Assembly (NCBI RefSeq): GCF_003991135.1
Contig: NZ_CP016379.1
Coordinates: forward strand, 62,001 to 126,000
Length of the DNA: 64,000 bases
Source of the DNA: Anoxybacter fermentans
GTDB lineage: Bacteria; Bacillota; Halanaerobiia; DY22613
Reading direction: 5' to 3'
Positions 1-7,823 of this stretch are shown piece by piece; within the stretch, counting starts at the first letter, position 1, and every line of letters starts with the position of its first letter. The position numbers were made by a program, and so were the translations under genes. Under the pieces are notes generated by a model that saw nothing but the letters and a program-made list of their open reading frames with translations, searched no databases and was not told where the DNA came from.

Positions 1-1
1 T

Positions 2-241
2 AAAGAGTTGCAAGAATTGAGTGTAGCTGCCCATTTAGTTCATGTAGGTAGGGTTATCAAAGAAAAAGCTCATGGAATTATGGTTTGTCCAAATATTTCT
101 GATGAACTTAAAGAAAAATTAGGCTTTATTCCAGCTGCTTCTGTACAGGAAGCACTGTCGTATGCTTTAAATAAAAAAGGAAAAGATGCTTCTATTGTTG
201 TTATGTTACATGCAGGAGAGATTTTACCTATTAATAATTAA
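2..241 (+). CDS. LarA-like (lactate racemase family) protein, C-terminal end only
   Basis: The reading frame is open through the left window edge, so this is only the last 79 or so codons of a longer gene. The visible part (HVGRVIKEKAHGIMV, then PAASVQEAL and HAGEILPI) resembles the C-terminal end of the LarA/DUF2088 family, whose founding member is a nickel-pincer lactate racemase. The catalytic N-terminal half is outside the window, so nickel-cofactor use cannot be judged. It ends 15 bp before a 2-hydroxyacid dehydrogenase gene and heads a sugar-acid operon. By inference it is a LarA paralogue acting on a sugar-acid or hydroxy-acid substrate rather than lactate itself. Family call moderately sure, substrate unknown. 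Confidence 0.6.
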   Translation, partial: KELQELSVAAHLVHVGRVIKEKAHGIMVCPNISDELKEKLGFIPAASVQEALSYALNKKGKDASIVVMLHAGEILPINN

Positions 242-256
242 AAAGGAGGAATCATT

Positions 257-1231
257 ATGTCCAAATTTAAAGTTTTAGTAACTGATTATGAATATGAAAC
301 TCTGGAATATGAAGAGAAAGTACTAGCAGAGATTGATGCTGAGTTGCTAAAAGCTCAATGTAAGACAGAAGAAGAAGTTATAGAAGCAGCTCAGGGTGTA
401 GATGGCCTATTGGTTCAATATGCTCCAATAGGTAGAAAAGTTTTTGAATCATTACCCCAATTAAAGGTTGTTGCCCGTTACGGGGTAGGGGTTGATGTAG
501 TCGATTTAGAAGCGGCTACTGAACATGGAGTTTGTGTGGTTAATGTGCCAGATTACTGTGAGGATGAGGTATCTGACCATGCTTTTGCTTTATTAATGGC
601 CTGTGCTAGAAAGATAGTTTTACTTAATAATGATGTTAAAGGCGGAAACTGGGACTTCAATATTTCCCGACCAGTTTATCGTTTGCGGGGTAGGACACTG
701 GGTATTGTAGGATTTGGGAAGATACCCCGTAGGTTGGCAGAGAAAGCTAAACCATTTGGATTTGAGATAATTGTTTATGACCCATTTGTAGATGAAAAGG
801 TAGAAAAAGAATATGGAGTAAAATTGGTTGAATTGGATGAATTGATGAAGAGATCGGACTTTGTCTCAGTTCATGCCCCATTGAATGAAAATACAAAACA
901 TATGATTGGTGCTCGAGAACTGGGCCTTATGAAAGAGTCTGCCTTTATAATTAACACAGCCCGGGGAGCGGTGATTGATGAAAAAGCTTTAATTGAGACT
1001 TTGAAAAATAAAAAAATTGCTGGAGCTGCCCTGGATGTAGCTGAACAAGAGCCAATTGCAAAAGATAATCCATTATTGGATATGGATAATGTAATTATTA
1101 CTCCTCATGTTGGCTGGTATTCTGAAGAAGCACAGATAGAATTGCAGACTAAAGCAGCCCGGGGAGTAGCTGATGTACTTATAGGTAAAAAACCTGAATA
1201 TTTAGTAAATAAAGAGGTTTGGAATAAATAA
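257..1231 (+). CDS. D-isomer-specific 2-hydroxyacid dehydrogenase (phosphoglycerate dehydrogenase / CtBP-like)
   Basis: 324 residues, usual for NAD-dependent D-2-hydroxyacid dehydrogenases. Visible in order: N-terminal catalytic part, the Rossmann motif GIVGFGKIPRR near residue 150, and the catalytic Arg (NTARGAVID), Glu (AEQEP) and His (TPHVGW). The third glycine of the usual GxGxxG is a proline here, a variant that I believe also occurs in CtBP-like members. A strong AAAAGGAGG precedes the ATG. It sits between a LarA-like gene and KDG kinase/KDPG aldolase genes, so it probably interconverts a keto and hydroxy sugar acid in that route. It lacks the C-terminal ACT regulatory domain of long SerA proteins, so serine synthesis is less likely. 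Confidence 0.85.
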   Translation: MSKFKVLVTDYEYETLEYEEKVLAEIDAELLKAQCKTEEEVIEAAQGVDGLLVQYAPIGRKVFESLPQLKVVARYGVGVDVVDLEAATEHGVCVVNVPDYCEDEVSDHAFALLMACARKIVLLNNDVKGGNWDFNISRPVYRLRGRTLGIVGFGKIPRRLAEKAKPFGFEIIVYDPFVDEKVEKEYGVKLVELDELMKRSDFVSVHAPLNENTKHMIGARELGLMKESAFIINTARGAVIDEKALIETLKNKKIAGAALDVAEQEPIAKDNPLLDMDNVIITPHVGWYSEEAQIELQTKAARGVADVLIGKKPEYLVNKEVWNK

Positions 1232-1255
1232 TTATACAAGTTAGAGGTGATAGTG

Positions 1256-2206
1256 GTGCTTGATGTAGTAACATTAGGAGAAACAATGGTAATGATGAAT
1301 CCTCAGGAGAGTGGTTCACTGAAATATGTTAATCAATTCACAAAACAATTGGGTGGGGCTGAGTCCAATTTTGCTATTGGATTGGCCCGGCTGGGTATTA
1401 AAGTAGGATGGATCAGTCGATTAGGGAATGATAGTTTTGGTGATTATATTGAGGCATTTATCAGAGGTGAAGGAGTAGATGTTTCCCGGGTTAAGCGTGA
1501 TGATAAACATCCAACAGGTTTGATGATTAAAGAAAGACGAGGGTTGGGTGAAAGTAAGGTATATTATTACCGCCATAATTCTGCAGCAAGTCATATGGAA
1601 CCTGATGATCTGGATGAAGAATATATAAGTCAGGCCAAATATCTGCATTTAACAGGAATTACCCCTGCTTTAAGTGATTCTTGCAGAGAGGTAGTTTATA
1701 AAGCAATTGAAATAGCCCATAAATATGGTTTAAAAGTTACATTTGACCCCAATTTAAGATTAAAATTGTGGAGTAAAGAAGAGATGAGGCGAGTTATTTT
1801 AGATATTTGTAGCAAAGTGGATATTGTTTTACCGGGCTTGAGTGAGGGTAAAATATTGTTAGAGATGGAGAAACCGGAAGAGATTATAGACGGTTTTTTA
1901 AAGCTAGGTCCCAAAATTGTTGTGCTTAAAGTAGGAGAAAAGGGAGCCATAGTGGCTACCAAAGAAGATAAACATTATGTACCGGGATATACCTTAAAAA
2001 GAGTTATTGATCCCATTGGTGCTGGAGATGGTTTTGCTGCCGGTTTTGTAGCTGGCCAGATAAAAGGTTATGATTTAATTGAGTCAGTAAAATTAGCTAA
2101 TGCTGTAGGAGCTTTTGCTGTGACAGTGAAAGGTGATGTAGAAGGTTTACCGACCTGGGATGAGTTGCAGGTCTTTTTAGGAAACAAAGAAGATATTGAA
2201 AGATAA
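1256..2206 (+). CDS. kdgK: PfkB-family sugar kinase, probable 2-keto-3-deoxygluconate kinase
   Basis: PfkB/ribokinase fold: the N-terminal GGAESNFAIGLARLG substrate-site motif near residue 35 and the C-terminal DPIGAGDGFAAGF motif near residue 250, whose GAGD supplies the catalytic Asp and anion hole. Length about 316 residues, normal for the family. The longest frame opens at a GTG at 1247 that overlaps the ribosome site AGAGGTGA; GTG at 1256 has correct spacing and is preferred (1253 is possible). Immediately followed by a KDPG aldolase, which fits phosphorylation of 2-keto-3-deoxygluconate to KDPG. Fructokinase or another PfkB specificity cannot be excluded from sequence alone. Confidence 0.85.
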   Translation: MLDVVTLGETMVMMNPQESGSLKYVNQFTKQLGGAESNFAIGLARLGIKVGWISRLGNDSFGDYIEAFIRGEGVDVSRVKRDDKHPTGLMIKERRGLGESKVYYYRHNSAASHMEPDDLDEEYISQAKYLHLTGITPALSDSCREVVYKAIEIAHKYGLKVTFDPNLRLKLWSKEEMRRVILDICSKVDIVLPGLSEGKILLEMEKPEEIIDGFLKLGPKIVVLKVGEKGAIVATKEDKHYVPGYTLKRVIDPIGAGDGFAAGFVAGQIKGYDLIESVKLANAVGAFAVTVKGDVEGLPTWDELQVFLGNKEDIER

Positions 2207-2230
2207 TATTTATTTATGGAGGGATAAATT

Positions 2231-2887
2231 TTGGACAAAAGTAAGGTTTTAAAAGTTATTGAAGATACGGGTCTGGTTGCTGTAATAAGGGGTATGGAAC
2301 TGGCTAAAATGGCTAATATTGCTAAGGCTTTGGTCGCAGGTGGTGTTAAGGCTTTAGAAATAACCATGAATAGTTCTCAGCCCTTGAAGATGATAGAAGA
2401 AGTTAAGTCATTATTAGAGGATACTGATGTTATTATAGGGGCGGGAACTGTATTAGATCCTGAGACTGCCCGGGCGGCTATTTTAGCAGGAGCAGAGTTT
2501 ATCTTTGCTCCTAATCTTAATTTAAAGGTAATAGAACTATGTAGAAGGTATGATAAACTTGTGATGCCTGGGGTAATGACCCCTACCGAGATTGTGACGG
2601 CCTGGGAGGCAGGTGCTGACCTTGTAAAAGTATTTCCTGCCCAGGTAGTTGGTCCTGAATTTATCAAAAGTGTTAAAGGACCATTAAATCATATTAAGAT
2701 GATTCCTACTGGAGGTATCAATCTGGATAATGCTGCTGATTATATTAAAGCTGGGGCCATTGCATTAGGTGTTGGTGGAAGTTTACTGGATAAAAAGGCA
2801 ATAGCCAATGAGGATTATGAGATATTGACAGAAAGAGCTCGCGCTTTCCAGAGAATTATTGAAAAGGCTCGAAATCAACCAAACTAG
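2231..2887 (+). CDS. eda: 2-keto-3-deoxy-6-phosphogluconate / 4-hydroxy-2-oxoglutarate aldolase
   Basis: 218-residue class I aldolase of the KDPG/KHG family, which splits KDPG to pyruvate and glyceraldehyde-3-phosphate. Visible: VAVIRG at the N-terminus, LEITMNS carrying the catalytic Glu, GAGTVLD, and the Schiff-base Lys in LVKVFPAQVVG followed by PTGGI, the phosphate-binding loop. Starts at TTG 2231 behind GGAGGGATAAATT; no ATG fits better. It is the last gene of the sugar-acid operon and is followed by a long hairpin. Together with the kinase upstream it completes the lower part of pectin/uronate or Entner-Doudoroff-type breakdown. Identity is secure. Confidence 0.93.
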   Translation: MDKSKVLKVIEDTGLVAVIRGMELAKMANIAKALVAGGVKALEITMNSSQPLKMIEEVKSLLEDTDVIIGAGTVLDPETARAAILAGAEFIFAPNLNLKVIELCRRYDKLVMPGVMTPTEIVTAWEAGADLVKVFPAQVVGPEFIKSVKGPLNHIKMIPTGGINLDNAADYIKAGAIALGVGGSLLDKKAIANEDYEILTERARAFQRIIEKARNQPN

Positions 2888-2898
2888 ATATAAAAAAT

Positions 2899-2968
2899 GC
2901 CTCCGTTTTTGAGAGGGGTTTTAAAAAATTGTTAAAAATATTGGCTCTCAAGAAGGAGGCTAACTTTT
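2899..2968 (+). terminator. Long hairpin with T-rich tail after the sugar-acid operon
   Basis: GCCTCC (2899-2904) and GAGAG (2911-2915) pair with CTCTC (2945-2949) and GGAGGC (2955-2960), with slightly uneven arms between, a long AT-rich loop, and TAACTTTTTA after. It probably ends the upstream operon. Because GGAGGC resembles a ribosome site and the regulator gene follows within 60 bp, a regulatory role is also possible. Confidence 0.5.
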
Positions 2969-3016
2969 TATAAATAATAATAAATAAGAATTGATTGATG
3001 GAGGGAGGTAGATTTT

Positions 3017-3793
3017 GTGTCATATAGACGAAAACCGGTTCAACTGGTACAATCCTTAGATAGAGCTTTAGATATATTGGAAAAAATAGTTGAAGCGGAA
3101 GATGGTTTGGGAGTTACCGAATTAAGTAAATCTCTTGAGTTACACAAAAGCACTATTTATCGGTTGTTGGCTACTTTAGCATACCGGGGATATGTTAGAC
3201 AGGATCCAAAAAATGAAAAATATAAGGTCGGAATTAAACTTTTTGAGCTGGGGAATTTAGCTTTAAATAAATTAGAATTACGTAGAGAAGTACGACCATT
3301 TTTAGAGGAATTGATGTCCAGAACGGGTGAAACAATACATTTAGGAATTTTGGATAACGATGAGGTCGTTTACATTGATAAAGTTGAAAGTCCCCAGACA
3401 ATAAGGATGTATTCTAAAATTGGAAAAAGAGCTCCGGTACATTGTACTGGTTTAGGTAAAGTATTGCTAGCATATTCTTCATCTGAGGTTATAGATAAAG
3501 TAATTGAGAAGGGTTTACGAGCTTATACTGAGAATACTATAACCGATGTAGATGCTTTTAAAAAACATTTAGAGGAAATACGAAGACAGGGCTTTGCCAT
3601 AGATAATGTTGAACATGAAGAAGGAATTAGGTGTGTAGCAGGGCCAATCTTCGATTATTCAGGTAATGTTATAGCTTCATTTAGCATATCTGGGCCAACT
3701 ATGCGTGTAACTGAGGAAAAAATACCTGATTTTGCTCAACTTGTGCGTGATTATTCGAAAAAGATGTCCAGAGCTCTGGGATTTATTGAATAA
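3017..3793 (+). CDS. kdgR: IclR-family transcriptional regulator, probable KdgR
   Basis: 258 residues, typical IclR size. The N-terminal winged helix-turn-helix spans roughly residues 10-70 (DRALDILEKIVEA, GVTELSKSLELHKSTIYRLLATL); the C-terminal effector domain follows, with GETIHLGILD, GKRAPVHCTGLGKVLLA and the FAIDNVEHEEGIRCVAGPI region. GTG start behind GGAGGGAGGT. IclR proteins of the KdgR branch bind 2-keto-3-deoxygluconate and usually repress sugar-acid genes; position directly after kinase and aldolase genes makes that the likely job here. It is separated from them by a terminator-like hairpin, so it may be transcribed separately. The effector is inferred from context, not seen. Confidence 0.85.
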   Translation: MSYRRKPVQLVQSLDRALDILEKIVEAEDGLGVTELSKSLELHKSTIYRLLATLAYRGYVRQDPKNEKYKVGIKLFELGNLALNKLELRREVRPFLEELMSRTGETIHLGILDNDEVVYIDKVESPQTIRMYSKIGKRAPVHCTGLGKVLLAYSSSEVIDKVIEKGLRAYTENTITDVDAFKKHLEEIRRQGFAIDNVEHEEGIRCVAGPIFDYSGNVIASFSISGPTMRVTEEKIPDFAQLVRDYSKKMSRALGFIE

Positions 3794-3799
3794 CTCTTT

Positions 3800-3899
3800 A
3801 CTTCTGTTCTGGCCATTACTACACTCCAGCTTTTGGCTTACTATGCAGCTAAATTTGTGGAAGCTGCAGGATCTGACCAAGTCAGTGACAGTGGAGTAA
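3800..3899 (+). pseudogene. Decayed 3' end of glmS (SIS-domain) gene
   Basis: One frame from 3800 reads TSVLAITTLQLLAYYAA and a second frame reads KLQDLTKSVTVE before a TAA at 3897-3899. These match, in order, the conserved end of glucosamine-6-phosphate synthase (LQLLAYY ... RNLAKSVTVE-stop). The two pieces are in different frames and the stretch between is about five codons short, so this is a frameshifted, deleted remnant. No start codon or upstream part of glmS is present: the preceding IclR gene ends at 3793. A terminator follows directly, as would be expected for an inherited glmS end. Confidence 0.6.
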
Positions 3900-3907
3900 G
3901 GGTAAAT

Positions 3908-3952
3908 AAAACCACCACTTCGGGTAATGCTACATGAAGGGTGGTTTTTCTT
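3908..3952 (+). terminator. Rho-independent terminator
   Basis: AAAACCACC-ACTTC pairs with GAAGGGTGGTTTT around a short loop, with TTTTTCTTT following. It serves the IclR gene and probably originally ended the decayed glmS. Confidence 0.8.
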
Positions 3953-4054
3953 TAAATAATTAGTTTTTCTTTCTTTCTTCAAAAGGATTTTGTTGGTGTT
4001 TTATCGAAGGGGTAATTATATTTAGTTATAATTAAAGGAGGTTATATATATAAT

Positions 4055-5242
4055 ATGAGTTTTATCATCAAAAATAATGTCTTCTGGGTTGGAAAGGTGG
4101 ACTGGGAGCTTAGAAGATTCCATGGTGAAGAGTTATCAACCCATCGGGGTTCATCTTATAACTCTTATCTGATTCGGGAAGAGAAAACAGTTCTTATTGA
4201 TACAGTCTGGCGTCCCTATGCCAGAGAGTTTATTGAAAACTTAAAAAAAGAGATTGATTTGAATGAGATTGATGCTATAATAGTCAATCATGGTGAGGTT
4301 GATCATAGTGGTGCTTTGCCTGAGTTAATGAAATTGATCCCCGATACACCTATCTATTGTACTGCAAATGGGGTTAAATCCCTGAAAGGTCAGTATCATC
4401 AGGATTGGAACTTTAAAGTTGTTAAGACCGGAGACAGATTAAATCTGGGATCAAAAGAATTGATCTTTATTGAAGCTCCTATGCTCCACTGGCCGGATTC
4501 CATGTTTACATATCTGACCGGGGATAATATTCTCTTCAGTAATGATGCCTTTGGACAGCATTATGCCCATGAACCTATGTTTAATGATCAGGTTGATGAG
4601 TGTGAACTATATCAGGAAGCCCTTAAATACTATGCCAATATCCTGACTCCTTTCAGTAAAATGGTTTTAAAGAAGATTGATGAGGTATTAGGTATGGATC
4701 TTTCTGTAAGTATGATTTGTCCAAGCCATGGTATTATCTGGCGTAAAGATCCTCTCCAGATTGTGAACACATATAAAAAATGGGCTGATGAGTATCAGGA
4801 GAACCAAATTACCATTCTTTATGATACCATGTGGAAGGGAACTAAATATATGGCAGAAGCCATTGCAGAGGGAATTCGCAATAAGGATAAAGATGTAACC
4901 ATTAAATTATATCGGACAAGCACCAGTGATAAGAATGACGTTATTACCGAGGTCTTTAAATCAAAAGCAATTCTGGTAGGTTCCCCAACAGTTAATAATG
5001 GTATCCTCACAACTGTGGCAGGTATTATGGAAGAGATTCACGGGATGCGTTTTAAAGGGAAAAAGGCTGCTGCCTTTGGCTGTTACGGCTGGAGTGGGGA
5101 GTCAATGAAAATTCTTACCGAAATGTTAGAAAAAGCCGGTTTTGAGATTGTTCAGGATGGAATCAGAGTCAATTGGAGCCCTAATAAAGAGGATATAGAA
5201 AGATGTATTAAATTTGGTGAAAGTTTTGTGGAAAATTTATAA
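4055..5242 (+). CDS. fprA: Flavodiiron protein (FprA-type A flavoprotein)
   Basis: 395 residues with two domains. The N-terminal metallo-beta-lactamase-like diiron domain (about 1-250) shows the ligands in NHGEVDHSG (HxExDH), the His of MLHWPDSM, the Asp of FSNDAFGQH and the His of CPSHGIIW. The C-terminal flavodoxin domain (about 255-395) begins TILYDTMWKGTKYMAEAI and includes GSPTVNNG and FGCYGWSGE. Such cytoplasmic proteins reduce O2 to water and/or NO to N2O, protecting anaerobes. ATG start behind AAAGGAGG. It stands alone with its own terminator. No rubredoxin gene is adjacent, so its electron donor is elsewhere. Whether O2 or NO is preferred cannot be read from the sequence. Confidence 0.93.
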   Translation: MSFIIKNNVFWVGKVDWELRRFHGEELSTHRGSSYNSYLIREEKTVLIDTVWRPYAREFIENLKKEIDLNEIDAIIVNHGEVDHSGALPELMKLIPDTPIYCTANGVKSLKGQYHQDWNFKVVKTGDRLNLGSKELIFIEAPMLHWPDSMFTYLTGDNILFSNDAFGQHYAHEPMFNDQVDECELYQEALKYYANILTPFSKMVLKKIDEVLGMDLSVSMICPSHGIIWRKDPLQIVNTYKKWADEYQENQITILYDTMWKGTKYMAEAIAEGIRNKDKDVTIKLYRTSTSDKNDVITEVFKSKAILVGSPTVNNGILTTVAGIMEEIHGMRFKGKKAAAFGCYGWSGESMKILTEMLEKAGFEIVQDGIRVNWSPNKEDIERCIKFGESFVENL

Positions 5243-5250
5243 AAGATAAA

Positions 5251-5443
5251 ACTGCAAAAAGCTAATTTTGAGCGATTAAACCATCTTAGTGAGATTTCAG
5301 TCGAAATAAGGCCTCGTATGAGGATTGATGAGCTAATCAGGGGCCCGGAGGGCCCGTTGATTAGGGTGCCTTATTTCGGCTGAGATCGAACTTTAGATGG
5401 TTCGAAAAATTTCTTTTGAAGCGAAAAATTAGCTTTTTGCAGT
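5251..5443 (+). repeat. Dispersed multi-stem palindromic repeat, copy 1 (long form)
   Basis: Outer inverted repeat ACTGCAAAAAGCTAATTTT, a second stem AACCATCT/AGATGGTT, an inner stem GAAATAAGGC/GCCTTATTTC, then two central hairpins (CTC...GATGAG and CTAATCAG...TTGATTAG with a GGGCCC core). Length 193 bp, forward orientation as I define it (CCATCTTAGTGAGAT first). It lies 8 bp after the fprA stop and before the likely fprA terminator, so it should be transcribed as part of that 3' region. Confidence 0.9.
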
Positions 5444-5464
5444 TTAATCATAAAATAAATTATT

Positions 5465-5500
5465 GGCCTGCCAGGAATTTCTTTGGTGGGCTTTTATTAA
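5465..5500 (+). terminator. Probable rho-independent terminator of fprA
   Basis: GCCTGCCAG pairs with TTGGTGGGC (including G-U pairs) around a short AT loop, with CTTTTATT after. The remaining 170 bp up to the next gene are AT-rich and hold no gene I can support. Confidence 0.65.
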
Positions 5501-5671
5501 TATAGGCGAGGATTTTTTAAGTTTCGAGGCAGGAAATAGGTAGAAAATATTTAATTTAATAAAGTATATTTGATATTTTTAAGGAGAGGAGGGCAGCTTT
5601 ATTAATAACCTACATATGGAATTGTTGTAATAAAATTATTTTAAACAAGACATAGGGAGGATTTAATAATA

Positions 5672-6649
5672 ATGAAAAAAATTATTTTATCTGTATTTAT
5701 TTTGTTAATATTAGCTATACCGGTTTTAGCTGAAGATGTAAATCAGGTTGTTGCAGTTGTGGAAGGAAAGGAGATTACTTTAGGTCAGCTAGATCAGATC
5801 ATTAATCTACGGAGTTTTTTGATGCAGTTATATCAGACAAACCCTCAATTTACCCAATTGTTATTGAATACTGAATCCGGTCAAGAATTGATTAAAGAAT
5901 ACCGGAAACAGCAGTTAGAACAATATATTATGAAGATGCTTCTTGTTATGGAGGCAAAAAATAGAGGTTTAAGTATTTCTAAAGAGAGAGAAAATGAATT
6001 TTTTGAAGAGCAGGTTCAGCAAGTAATGAAAGCAAATAATCTTACTAAAGAGCAGTTGATTGAAGCCCTAAAACAGCAGGGGATTGGATCTATGGATGAA
6101 TATAAGAAGCTTTTACTGGAGCAAAGTAATGATTTTCTTCTTATAGAAGAATTGCAAAATCAGGTTTTTTCTGAAATTACTGTGGACGATACTGAGATTA
6201 GCGAGTACTATTTAAATCATCTGCAACAATTTGAAAGAGAAGCTTCTGTTCATATCCGCCATATTCTTGTTAAGACTAAAGAAGAAGCTGAAATGTTAAA
6301 AAATAAGTTACAAAACGGAGCTGATTTTAAAGAATTAGCAAAGGAATTTTCCATCGGGCCTTCTGCTTCAAGGGGTGGAGATATTGGCTTTTTAACTAAA
6401 GGTGAATTGATTCCTGAGATAGACGAAGTTGCATTTTCACTTCAACCTGGTGAGATTAGTGATGTGGTTGAAACTGAGCTTGGTTATCATATTATTAAAG
6501 TTGAAGAGGTATTGCCAGCAGGCAAGGTACCTTTAGAAGAAGCTAAAGGGCAGATAAAAGAGCTTTTATTGGACCAGAAGAAACAAAAAGCCTGGAATCA
6601 GTTTATTCAGGAATTGAGAGAGAATGCTCAGGTTGAGATTAAAATATAA
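5672..6649 (+). CDS. Secreted peptidyl-prolyl isomerase, parvulin/SurA-PrsA type
   Basis: 325 residues. An N-terminal signal peptide (hydrophobic residues about 3-18, ending IPVLAED) has no lipobox cysteine, unlike classical PrsA lipoproteins. Residues about 25-175 are a Gln/Glu-rich helical chaperone region like SurA_N (VVEGKEITLGQLDQIIN). A parvulin rotamase domain follows at about 192-285 (VHIRHILVKTKEEAE, ELAKEFSIGPSASRGGDIGF, ELGYHIIKVEEV). It should assist folding of exported proteins outside the membrane. ATG start behind TAGGGAGG. The stop codon abuts a remnant of the dispersed repeat. Family is secure; membrane attachment is uncertain. Confidence 0.88.
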   Translation: MKKIILSVFILLILAIPVLAEDVNQVVAVVEGKEITLGQLDQIINLRSFLMQLYQTNPQFTQLLLNTESGQELIKEYRKQQLEQYIMKMLLVMEAKNRGLSISKERENEFFEEQVQQVMKANNLTKEQLIEALKQQGIGSMDEYKKLLLEQSNDFLLIEELQNQVFSEITVDDTEISEYYLNHLQQFEREASVHIRHILVKTKEEAEMLKNKLQNGADFKELAKEFSIGPSASRGGDIGFLTKGELIPEIDEVAFSLQPGEISDVVETELGYHIIKVEEVLPAGKVPLEEAKGQIKELLLDQKKQKAWNQFIQELRENAQVEIKI

Positions 6650-6666
6650 AATTAGCTTTTTGCAGT
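6648..6666 (+). repeat. Solo end of the dispersed palindromic repeat
   Basis: AAATTAGCTTTTTGCAGT, identical to the right end of the full repeats, with no partner arm nearby. It begins in the stop codon of the foldase gene. Confidence 0.75.
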
Positions 6667-6685
6667 AAAATCAAATATGCGTTTT

Positions 6686-6730
6686 AAGCTCTATTTCTTT
6701 TTTATAAAAGGAATAGAGCTTTTTATTTTA
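6686..6730 (+). terminator. Rho-independent terminator
   Basis: AAGCTCTATT pairs with AATAGAGCTT around a T/A-rich loop, followed by TTTTATTTTA. It ends the foldase transcript. Confidence 0.8.
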
Positions 6731-6803
6731 TTCTCACCTATGCAGGAAGTTTCCTATCGGTTGCCGAAATAATATAGATAACTGTTTTTAAGGAGGATTA
6801 TGT

Positions 6804-7553
6804 ATGATCAAAAAATATATTAACTTTTACATAGAATCCATTAAGCTGGCTTTTAAATATCCTCAATTTATCTTGTTTTTTCTTGTAAACAACTTGGTTT
6901 TATTTCTTAATTTTTTCAATCTCAGTGAGATCTGGTTTAATATTATCTTTCCTACAGCCACTGTTTTAAAATTGGGGGCAATGGGCGGAATCGGTTATGT
7001 AACTATCCGGCTTTTGCGGAGTGGTAAGGTACCGGAAAAAATATTTTTAAGAGGAGTTGTTCAATATTATTGGCTGATGTTGAAATATACTTTTTTACAG
7101 CTTTTTATCTGGACAATAACGGGTATTCTACCTCTATATTTCCTTAGAAAATACAGTGTTGTTCCGCCTTTTATCGATATTTCCTGGTATTGGGTTATGG
7201 AGTTTTTGTTTATTTTCCTTATTTACGAGGCGATCTTTTGGGAAGATAAAGGGATTAGTAGGGCTTATCGAATGAGAAATATATTTTTGCTGGATCGTTT
7301 TGAATGGCTTTTACCTGTATATTTAATTGTAAAATTGCCCTATTTTATAGTTAGATATCTGGCATTTTGGGGTTCTCATTGGTTATTTTCGGGGATTGGA
7401 ATTTTGATTATCTATCTAGTTATAGCTTGCTTTGACTGGGTTCATAATATTTTCACCTTTAAAATATATGGAGCAGATCGGATTCAAGTAGCGATAAAAA
7501 TGGAGGAAAGAATTAAGGCTTCAGTAAAAAGGATAAGAAAAAAGAAGAAATAA
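6804..7553 (+). CDS. Unknown integral membrane protein
   Basis: 249 residues, strongly hydrophobic, with about five to six likely membrane segments (for example FILFFLVNNLVLFLNFFNL, and GIGILIIYLVIACFDWVH near the end) and a short, very basic C-terminal tail (KASVKRIRKKKK) likely cytoplasmic. Many Trp, Phe and Tyr residues; no enzyme motif recognised. ATG start behind AAGGAGG. It is a single-gene unit with terminators on both sides. It might belong to a family of small DUF membrane proteins, but I do not recognise it and assign no function. Confidence 0.75.
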   Translation: MIKKYINFYIESIKLAFKYPQFILFFLVNNLVLFLNFFNLSEIWFNIIFPTATVLKLGAMGGIGYVTIRLLRSGKVPEKIFLRGVVQYYWLMLKYTFLQLFIWTITGILPLYFLRKYSVVPPFIDISWYWVMEFLFIFLIYEAIFWEDKGISRAYRMRNIFLLDRFEWLLPVYLIVKLPYFIVRYLAFWGSHWLFSGIGILIIYLVIACFDWVHNIFTFKIYGADRIQVAIKMEERIKASVKRIRKKKK

Positions 7554-7555
7554 AA

Positions 7556-7588
7556 AGACCCTTTAACCATAAAGGTTAAGGGTTTTTT
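7556..7588 (+). terminator. Rho-independent terminator
   Basis: ACCCTTTAACC pairs with GGTTAAGGGTT with one bulged base and a short ATAAA loop, then TTTTTAA. It starts 3 bp after the membrane-protein stop codon. Confidence 0.85.
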
Positions 7589-7612
7589 AAATTTATAATA
7601 ATATATTGTAAA

Positions 7613-7801
7613 ACTGCAAAGAGCTAATTTTGAGTGACATAGAAATTTTTCGTTAACCATCTTAGTGAGATCGAAGGAGAAATAAGGCCTCATCACAGGA
7701 GGTGATGAGCTAATCAGGGGTCAGGATGACCCCTTGATTAGTGTGCCTTATTTCGACTGAGATCGAACTTTAGATGGTTCGAAAAATTAGCTCTTTGCAG
7801 T
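7613..7801 (+). repeat. Dispersed multi-stem palindromic repeat, copy 2 (long form)
   Basis: 189 bp, forward orientation. Outer arms ACTGCAAAGAGCTAATTTT and its exact complement: the AAAGAGC/GCTCTTT pair replaces AAAAAGC/GCTTTTT of other copies on both arms. The central hairpins CTCATCAC/GTGATGAG and GGGGTCA/TGACCCC are perfect. It lies between convergent genes. Confidence 0.9.
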
Positions 7802-7823
7802 TGATAAGATTGAGTGTATGAAT

